Below are positions 58,801-64,000 of a stretch of 64,000 nucleotides of DNA, one piece after another (positions within the stretch are counted from its first letter, which is position 1; the number at the start of each line of letters is the position of its first letter). This stretch comes from [Clostridium] methylpentosum DSM 5476. Lineage in GTDB: Bacteria > Bacillota > Clostridia > Oscillospirales > Ruminococcaceae. The notes beneath the pieces were generated by a model. The model worked only from the letters and a program-made list of their open reading frames with translations. It was not told where the DNA came from and ran no database searches. The translations under genes and the position numbers were made by a program. The stretch spans positions 155,019 to 219,018 of the forward strand of contig EQ973343.1 of assembly GCA_000158655.1 (NCBI GenBank), written 5' to 3'.

Positions 58801-61386
58801 CGGTTTGGTGGTCGTGATCTCGAGGTACTGGAAGCCGTAGAAGGTCGTGGTGGAGTGGTAAGTCTCGGTCCCCTGCCCATTCATGATGTAGCGACCGGTC
58901 GCTTTGGCAGAGCGCAAGTTCGCGGTGTAAAGACTTCCCTCAGGGCCGTCGTTGCCGCGGGACTTGAGACCCTCGTTGTCGTTGAGCATCTCGCCGTGGC
59001 GCATGGTGACAACCGTCCCCTTTGCGCCCTCGAGCTGGAGCTCATCCCATCCGGCGAAGTTCTGCCCCATGTTGACCACAGCCGTCTCGCCGGGGTTGAG
59101 GGTGAAGGAATCTCCGTCCTGATAGCTGCCGATGACGTTGATGTTGCCATACTTGTCCTCGGCTGCCCCGGTTGCCCCGTCGTAGACGGTGATGGAATCC
59201 GGGGTGAGTTCGAGGTCCTCCCGGACACGCACCGGCTCGCCGGTCAGCGAACAGATGATGCCGCTGAACTCCCGGTTGATTTCTGCGTAATTCCATTTGG
59301 AGTCATCGTAACCGCTCTGGCGGAAGGAGAGGTCGGCATTGCCGTCGTAGGTCTCGCCGCCGTAGATGTCGCCGTACACAATCGGCCCGCGGAAGGAGGT
59401 TTTCCAGCTCGTGTCGGTGCCGATCACCGTCTGACTGCCGTCCGCATAGGTCAGCAACAGTTGGGCGCGGAACGCCTCTTTTTTGCCGTAGTGGCTCGTC
59501 ATGGCGCCCGACCACCAGCCGGAGGTCACATGCGCTGAAATCGTGCTTGTGCGGCCCGAGTCGAGCAGTCCGGTGACGTCGTAGGTGCTGTAGATGGTGC
59601 GTTTGGAGTGGTGGGTGTAGCCGGGTTTGAGTTCGTCGTATACGACTGAGCCGTCCGGCTGGGTCGTGCCGACTCGGGTGCCGTCAATAAAGACATCGTA
59701 CACGCCGAGACCCGCGGTGTAGAGCTTCGCGCTGACAAGGTCTGCTTTGGGAGTTACCTCTTTGCGGAAGGTCGCCGCGCCGCTCGCCTCGATTGGAAGC
59801 AGGATACCGACGCCCGCGGTGTGGAACACCCCGTTTTCGACCGAACCGCCCAGATAGGGGTTTTCCTCCTCAAAGGTGTAGTCAAAAACGGTTTTTCCCT
59901 CTGCATCGTCTGTGTAGTCGGTGAGCTTGAGGTTGTCCACTGTGCCGCTCTCTGCAAGATCTGCACGGAAGCCGAGATAGCCGGTCTGCGCCGCAATCCC
60001 AGTGGTGCCCTGGTCGCTGCGCTCGCCGAATGTGAACTCGTCCACCAGCTGACCATTGAGGTAGGTGAAGATCTTCTGCTCGGTCACATCAATTTTCAGC
60101 TGCACCGGATTGGCGCGCAGACCGTCCACTCCGCCGACTAGGTCGGTGACATCCTTGTTGTGGCCGGCGTAGGTCGCGTAAGCGCCGTCCTTCCAGGTGT
60201 GGGGCTTAAACAGCACCCTGCCCGGGTTGTCCTTGGTGTTGAGCTGCATCATGTAGAAGTTCGCGGTGTCCTTTGCGTTGAACAGGATGCTGATGGCATC
60301 CTTGTCGCAGGTGAGGTCCGCCTCCACGACATAGTGGATGGGCTCTGCCTGTTGCTCCTTCTCTTTTTCAAGGGAAATTGTCTCGGTGCTGGTGTATTTG
60401 GTGTTGAGGCGGCCGTCTTCCACAACGCCGTCGTCAAACGGGTTGACGCCGTCCTCAAAATCGTAGCGTTTGAGCACTGCACCCGACTCGTCGGTGACGA
60501 CGATGTTGTCCATATAGCCCGCCTCGAGCTCCTGCGAATGGGAGCGGAAGCCCAAGCGGCCCATGGTGCCGTCAAACCCGACTCCGCCGAGGTCAGAAAC
60601 CGGGATCGTCTCAATCAGGTGGCCGTTGAGGTAGGTTTTGACCGACTCCTCAGTCACTTCAATGGTCATGTGCTGCACGTCGGTGCTGCTTCCGTTGAGA
60701 TATTCGTCGACATTCATCTGGCGGATGGTGTTCCAGTTACCGTTTTTGCGGAAATGCGGTTTAAACTCCATGTAGCCGTTTTTGTTGTTGAACTGCCACA
60801 TCAGGTAGTTGCTCTTGTCCGACGCCTCCCACAGCAGGCTGACGCTGGTCTGGGCAATCTGGATATCCGCGTCGATGGTGTACCGGGTGATCCGAACGTC
60901 TTCTGATGGTTCGGTGGAACTGCCCACCTGGATCCACTCGGAATCCGACCAGGCGCCTTCTCCCAGAAGCCCCATTTCAAACGAGGCGACGTCGGAGCGG
61001 ACGGGAGCACCATCCTTATCCCAGGTGGTCACCGCCCAGTAATAGGTGGTAGAACTCTCGAGCGGGGCCCCTGCGTACTGGATTCCGACAGATTTGTCGT
61101 TGTCCTGCTGCTTTTGGGAGTCCCACACGATTTGGGTGAGCCCCTCGTCTTTTGCCACAACGAGCTGGTAGGCTGTCTGTTTCTGGCCGGTGACAGCGGA
61201 ATCCATTTTCCAGCTGAACACCGGGTTTTCGGTGTCAATTCCAACCGGGTTGACCAGGTCGTTGGTCTTGAGCCCGACGAGAGTTGTGGGTGCGCTTGTC
61301 TGCGCAAAGACGTTGAGCGGCGTGATCATCGAAAGCGTCAACGAAAGTGCGAGCAAAAGCGCGAGAATGCGGTTTCTCTTCTTCAA
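55834..61386 (-). CDS. cell-wall-anchored GH78 alpha-L-rhamnosidase 2
   Basis: About 1850 residues, the largest gene here. A TTG start (61386) with GGGGG nine bases upstream opens a signal peptide (KKRNRILALLLALSLTLSMI). Order: Fn3-like domain, two concanavalin/laminin-G-like inserts (about 150-330 and 350-530), rhamnosidase beta domains, the (alpha/alpha)6 barrel with TDCPQRDERKGWTAD (near 909) and GATTIWERWNSYT (near 1178), a bacterial Ig-like repeat, an F5/8-type C carbohydrate-binding domain (about 1425-1580), FIVAR repeats and the sorting signal SAKTGE with a KRKK tail. The extra binding domains suggest a polymeric substrate. Confidence 0.88.
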   Translation of the reverse strand: MKKRNRILALLLALSLTLSMITPLNVFAQTSAPTTLVGLKTNDLVNPVGIDTENPVFSWKMDSAVTGQKQTAYQLVVAKDEGLTQIVWDSQKQQDNDKSVGIQYAGAPLESSTTYYWAVTTWDKDGAPVRSDVASFEMGLLGEGAWSDSEWIQVGSSTEPSEDVRITRYTIDADIQIAQTSVSLLWEASDKSNYLMWQFNNKNGYMEFKPHFRKNGNWNTIRQMNVDEYLNGSSTDVQHMTIEVTEESVKTYLNGHLIETIPVSDLGGVGFDGTMGRLGFRSHSQELEAGYMDNIVVTDESGAVLKRYDFEDGVNPFDDGVVEDGRLNTKYTSTETISLEKEKEQQAEPIHYVVEADLTCDKDAISILFNAKDTANFYMMQLNTKDNPGRVLFKPHTWKDGAYATYAGHNKDVTDLVGGVDGLRANPVQLKIDVTEQKIFTYLNGQLVDEFTFGERSDQGTTGIAAQTGYLGFRADLAESGTVDNLKLTDYTDDAEGKTVFDYTFEEENPYLGGSVENGVFHTAGVGILLPIEASGAATFRKEVTPKADLVSAKLYTAGLGVYDVFIDGTRVGTTQPDGSVVYDELKPGYTHHSKRTIYSTYDVTGLLDSGRTSTISAHVTSGWWSGAMTSHYGKKEAFRAQLLLTYADGSQTVIGTDTSWKTSFRGPIVYGDIYGGETYDGNADLSFRQSGYDDSKWNYAEINREFSGIICSLTGEPVRVREDLELTPDSITVYDGATGAAEDKYGNINVIGSYQDGDSFTLNPGETAVVNMGQNFAGWDELQLEGAKGTVVTMRHGEMLNDNEGLKSRGNDGPEGSLYTANLRSAKATGRYIMNGQGTETYHSTTTFYGFQYLEITTTKPVTIHRVRGLVLTSVANDTGRLTTSNADVNQLISNIVWGQYGNYLSVPTDCPQRDERKGWTADAQVFSTAASYNGDVKGFLEKYMDDMNDSQVVGGFYDGAYPDTAPYNGYGEIGQLGWGDAGVIIPYNLYKMYGDISIIQECYPNMQKFMDVFMASTNKYGGGHNHGDWLAYEDYQSTEINNLYGIAYFAWDAQMMAEMAAVLGKTEDVAKYQAVYEEEKAFFQELFVNPDGSLKRTEQTACLMALKMDLLPDDNSREVVKQALLDNIKRNGNKLQTGFLGTAIIMQTLSDIGASDVAYQLLLQRGNPSWLYSVDQGATTIWERWNSYTIEGGFGPVSMNSFNHYAYGAVAEWMYGYMAGILYDVNQPGFKHIILQPTPDQSIKQVDCSYDSAYGTITSNWRYSDGSFAYDAAIPANTTATIYIPVEEGASLTVNGKDVQDVTTERDGLTYVETKDGKAVFEAVAGSYSFATSVTEYCTISLSQSDSAVDTLVSVNGGAFQKMPPSIQVEKGSALTLQAMPENDVDYAISGWTGDLTSDKDTITLIPQQDLSLTAQVKWAGHDSLAQGKQVTSNNGWDVADWSSANLVDGILTSQPGSLGFTTQQGHTPDVDYWVEIDLGEDTTFNRVQLYPRSDTVGVSGGAASFPKDFSFEVKQDGAEEYTTVSSYTDYQAQLRKPSVFEFEAVTARYIRLHVTKLGEPAQADPNYYFLQLAEMGVYNVADVPEPTDADKTILRSVLAYAQAQFDSEEFDNVIEMVQQSFTAALEYARTVEQDPAATQAVVDEAWQALMTEIHKLGFVRGDKTSLGQLIEAANGFNDNIDRYTSETAEPFVAALAAAKETYADGNALQDDVTKAEDALLQAMLNLRYKADKSVLQAVLAQAAQINTALYTAQSVAAFNAANSAAEAVYSNPDATQAEIDAAAASLRNAIDDLQTLAGSETGTTVQGDSQMTAGNGSAKTGETAPIAVGIVLLSLAGAGVVLSKRKK

Positions 61387-61782
61387 TTTTGTTTTCCCCC
61401 TTAAAATTTGTGTGGTACGGAGATCCCTTTCCCCGCCTGCATGTTGTTTTTCTCCAACAAATGCAACCATTATTATACCATATGTTCTGTTTTTTGCATA
61501 GCTTATATTTTATTAGAAAATCTACAATTAAATGACTTTTTTTACCAAGCATCATCCTTGTTACAATGTCACATGGATGGTTGCGCGCTTTGAGAAGTGC
61601 CTCTCTTGCAGAAGGATGGAGATACGAAAATTTTGTTTCCCGCTAGGTTCTTCGTAAAAGCAATAAAAGAAGGGACTGCGCCCGGTTTACCGGGTACAGT
61701 CCCTTGTTTGCGCTGACCCTGTTTGGTCAAACGCAGTGGTCACTCGATTGAATCAGGGGATGATTTCAGGGGGAAGAATTGT
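61387..61782. other. intergenic between two GH78 genes
   Basis: No gene is seen. The left half is the upstream region of rhamnosidase 2 and is AT-rich, though no promoter could be fixed. The right half holds the terminator of rhamnosidase 3 (61670-61705). Confidence 0.6.
61666..61705 (-). terminator. terminator of rhamnosidase 3
   Basis: AAGGGACTG and CAGTCCCTT form a 9-bp stem with CCCGG/CCGGG inside. On the minus strand it is followed by CTTTTATTG, about 80 bases after the stop codon. Confidence 0.7.
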
Positions 61783-64000
61783 TTAGTGTTTCTTTTTGCT
61801 CAGGAGAACGCCTGCGCCCGCGAGGACGACCAGGGCTGCTGCTGCCGCAAACGGTGCAGTATCGCCTGTCTTGGCGCTTCCAGTGCCGGTGGTTACAGTC
61901 TTGTCGCCCGCAACAGCGGTGTCTGCCGGGGCCGGTGTAGCTGCTTCGACCGGCTGCAGGGCTGCAATCGCCTCTGCGAGCGCAGCGTTGGCACTGTCGA
62001 CCTCGTCCTGGGTCGCGTTTTCGTTTTCGTAAACTGCGTTTGCGTTGTCGTTTGCCGCGTTAAACGCTGCAACGGTTTCTGCTGTGTAAGCTGCGATGTC
62101 AATTTCCGCCGCGGTTGCCATTGTCTGCTCAAGCAGGCTCTTGTCCGCTTTGAGTCTGAGTTCCATCATGGCGTCGAGCAGGGCGCTCGCTGCGGGGTCT
62201 ACCTCGCCCTGAAGGGCATTGTCATCTGCGAGAACTTTGCGCGCGTCAGCGAGGGCGGAGACAAATTCAGCCTTGCCTTTTTCGACGTAGTTGTTCAGGT
62301 TCGCCTCAATGGTGCCCGCCGCGGAGACGAGTTTTTCGAGGGAAGCCTTGTCGCCCTGCACAAAGCCGAGCTTGTGGATCTCGCCCATGAGGGTGATCCA
62401 GGCGTTGTCTACTGCTTCCTGGGATGCGATCATGTCTGCTGCGACCAGTTTTGCGTTCTCAAGTGCAGCCTCGAAGGTCTCTTTGACCATCGGGATGACC
62501 GACTCGTAGGAAGCGTCCGCTTTCTGCGCTTCTGCGTAGGCGATGACGTCTTCGAGGATGGTCTTGTTCGCTTCTGCTGCTGCGACATAGCCGTCCGCAA
62601 CGGTTGCGACCAGAGCTCCGTCTACAACTTCGAAGTCGTAGGAACCGGAAGTCACGCGGAAGGAAGCTGTTTCCATATCTCTGTGGGTGGTCATGCCGGT
62701 GAAGATAATGCCAGGGATGTTCTGGAAGTTTTCAACTGTCGATGCGTCGACCGGGAGGTAGAGGGTAGCGGTGGTGTTGACCGGGACGGTCGCGTGATAG
62801 GAGGTCATCTCGCCGTTGGCAGAGGTCCAGCCGCTCTCGATTTCGCCGTAGTAGGAATTGTAAGAAGCGGAAGCATAGTTGATGCCCTGAGTCGGGTCGA
62901 GTGTGGGCGAGAGGTTGAAGTGTTTAAAGCCAGGATTCTGCTCATCTCTTGCGATACCGGCCATTTCCTGATACATCCACTCCAGGCAAGCGCCGAAGGA
63001 GAAGTGGTTGAAGGAGTTCATGCCAGGCGAGAGGAAGCTGTTTTCTTTGGAGTAGGAGTTCCAGCGCTCCCAGATCGTGGTTGCGCCCTGATCGACCGAA
63101 TAGAGCCAGGACGGGAAATCACGCTGCTGGAGGAGCGAGTAGGCGGTGTCGGTTGCGCCGGCGCCCGAGAGGGACGGAAGGATGACGTTGAGGCCGAGGA
63201 AGCCGACAGCAAGGGTGTTCTCGGAATAGCCGGGACGGAAGGAACCGTCTTCGTTTCTGATGCTTTCAAGAAGTTTGGAGAGGATGTACTGTTTGTGTTC
63301 TTCGTCGCGATAGAATCCGAGCTTGAGTGCCCATGCGATCGCGGTCTGGGAGTTGTCGACATACTCGTCGTGGTAGGTGTCGCTCTGGCCGAGCATGTTG
63401 TCAGCGGTTGCGCTGAGGATGTTGCCCTGCTCGTCGACGTATTTGTTCATGAAGTACTCTTTGGTGTCTTGGAACATTGCGTTGTATTTCTCGACTTTGT
63501 CTGCATAGCCGAGCGCCTCTGCCATTTTGGCCATGAGCTGCGCGTCATAGGCGCGGTAAGCGAGGTTGAGGTACTGGATGGAGCAGGCCTGAAGGGAAAC
63601 CCAGTCGCCGTACCAGCGGGTATTATAGCCTGCGCCGTAGTCGCCGATAGCGTCCATGTATTTGTCCATCTGGTCATAGCTGTTTGCAATGATCGAGATG
63701 TCGCCGGTCTGCTGATAGAGAGTCCAAGGAAGGACGATGCCGACATCGCTCCAGCCGCTACTGACGTTTTTGCCGTAACCCTGCTGTGCCGGCATGACGG
63801 CGGTGTATTTGTTATCAAAGTTCGCCGCCTGGTTGTCACAGATCTTGACATAGTTCTGGAGGAATGCAACCGAGTCAAAGTTGAATGTGCCGGTGCCTGC
63901 AAAGAGCTGCACGTCGCCTGTCCAGCCGCAGCGCTCGTTTCTCTGCGGGCAGTCGGTCGGGATCGAGAGGAAGTTGTCCATCTGGCTCCAGAGGACGTTG
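61783..64000 (-). CDS. GH78 alpha-L-rhamnosidase 3, 5' end beyond the window
   Basis: The frame stays open to the window edge, so the start, signal peptide and N-terminal domains are missing. The visible 738 or so residues begin just before the catalytic PTDCPQRNERCGWTGD and include GATTIWERWNSYS, a beta-sandwich, FIVAR repeats (ILEDVIAYAEAQKADASYES, later NAVYENENATQDEVDSANAA) and the sorting signal SAKTGD, hydrophobic helix and SKKKH. It closely resembles rhamnosidases 1 and 2 in domain order, which points to family expansion by duplication. Confidence 0.87.
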   Translation of the reverse strand, partial: NVLWSQMDNFLSIPTDCPQRNERCGWTGDVQLFAGTGTFNFDSVAFLQNYVKICDNQAANFDNKYTAVMPAQQGYGKNVSSGWSDVGIVLPWTLYQQTGDISIIANSYDQMDKYMDAIGDYGAGYNTRWYGDWVSLQACSIQYLNLAYRAYDAQLMAKMAEALGYADKVEKYNAMFQDTKEYFMNKYVDEQGNILSATADNMLGQSDTYHDEYVDNSQTAIAWALKLGFYRDEEHKQYILSKLLESIRNEDGSFRPGYSENTLAVGFLGLNVILPSLSGAGATDTAYSLLQQRDFPSWLYSVDQGATTIWERWNSYSKENSFLSPGMNSFNHFSFGACLEWMYQEMAGIARDEQNPGFKHFNLSPTLDPTQGINYASASYNSYYGEIESGWTSANGEMTSYHATVPVNTTATLYLPVDASTVENFQNIPGIIFTGMTTHRDMETASFRVTSGSYDFEVVDGALVATVADGYVAAAEANKTILEDVIAYAEAQKADASYESVIPMVKETFEAALENAKLVAADMIASQEAVDNAWITLMGEIHKLGFVQGDKASLEKLVSAAGTIEANLNNYVEKGKAEFVSALADARKVLADDNALQGEVDPAASALLDAMMELRLKADKSLLEQTMATAAEIDIAAYTAETVAAFNAANDNANAVYENENATQDEVDSANAALAEAIAALQPVEAATPAPADTAVAGDKTVTTGTGSAKTGDTAPFAAAAALVVLAGAGVLLSKKKH

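Noticed and set aside
52049-60906. Several other long plus-strand frames opposite the GH106 and GH78 genes
   Set aside because: They are shadows of GC-rich coding DNA, without SD or family resemblance.

Overview
The window looks like a chromosomal segment of a gut-type Clostridia bacterium, most likely Oscillospiraceae/Ruminococcaceae. This is inferred from gene content: Firmicutes-style AGGAGG ribosome-binding sites, DegV, a BcrA-type ABC cassette, Tn916-like regulator genes and sortase-anchored FIVAR proteins. No 16S rRNA gene is present, so the genus cannot be fixed.

Layout. (1) 0.2-5.7 kb, minus strand: a tight six-gene housekeeping operon (ABC-F ATPase, SprT-like metallopeptidase, YaiI/YqxD, a DUF6506-GNAT fusion, a flavodoxin-fold reductase, MutY) with a good promoter and a terminator. 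(2) 6.2-8.4 kb: a decayed copy of a secreted surface protein plus a TPR-like lipoprotein. (3) 8.5-12.7 kb: a solitary holin-like gene and a BcrAB-like ABC transporter with its two-component system. (4) 12.8-13.7 kb: DegV. (5) 14.0-30.1 kb: tRNA-Arg(ACG) followed by a 16.0-kb integrated element bounded by perfect 46-bp att repeats. It carries an integrase with an embedded HTH, a CI-like switch, a prim-pol/SF3 helicase, its own sigma factor, BRO and J-domain proteins, a toxin-antitoxin-like trio, a HIRAN gene, two ribbon-helix-helix genes, iteron-like repeats and a ParA-like cargo gene. It has no virion or conjugation genes, so it resembles a phage satellite or mobilisable island rather than a prophage. 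(6) 30.2-32.5 kb: a two-gene PARIS-type anti-phage system (AriA ATPase and AriB DUF4435/TOPRIM) just outside the island. (7) 32.5-37.4 kb: a serine-recombinase element carrying an Ntn hydrolase and a Vat-like acetyltransferase, followed by relics of a tyrosine integrase and of a tRNA. (8) 38.6-64 kb: a rhamnose-glycan locus with three GH78-type and one GH106-type giant secreted alpha-L-rhamnosidases, two AraC regulators, and an intact copy of the surface protein that is decayed at 6.2 kb.

How it fits together. The rhamnosidases share signal peptides, C-terminal FIVAR repeats and a non-LPXTG sorting signal of the form (S/N)-(A/P)-K-T-G-(E/D). They are therefore predicted to sit on the cell wall and strip rhamnose from pectic or other plant or host glycans, controlled by the neighbouring AraC proteins. 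The tRNA-Arg island appears self-contained for integration, excision, replication and transcription control. Its subterminal 24-bp repeats (probable integrase arm sites), the 22-bp-phased iterons, the hairpin over the sigma-factor start codon and the paired hairpins after each RHH gene are the least explained parts of the window.

Start codons were moved to downstream positions wherever a Shine-Dalgarno sequence or a stop/start overlap with the preceding gene clearly favoured that. The right edge cuts the last GH78 gene, whose 5' end is missing.
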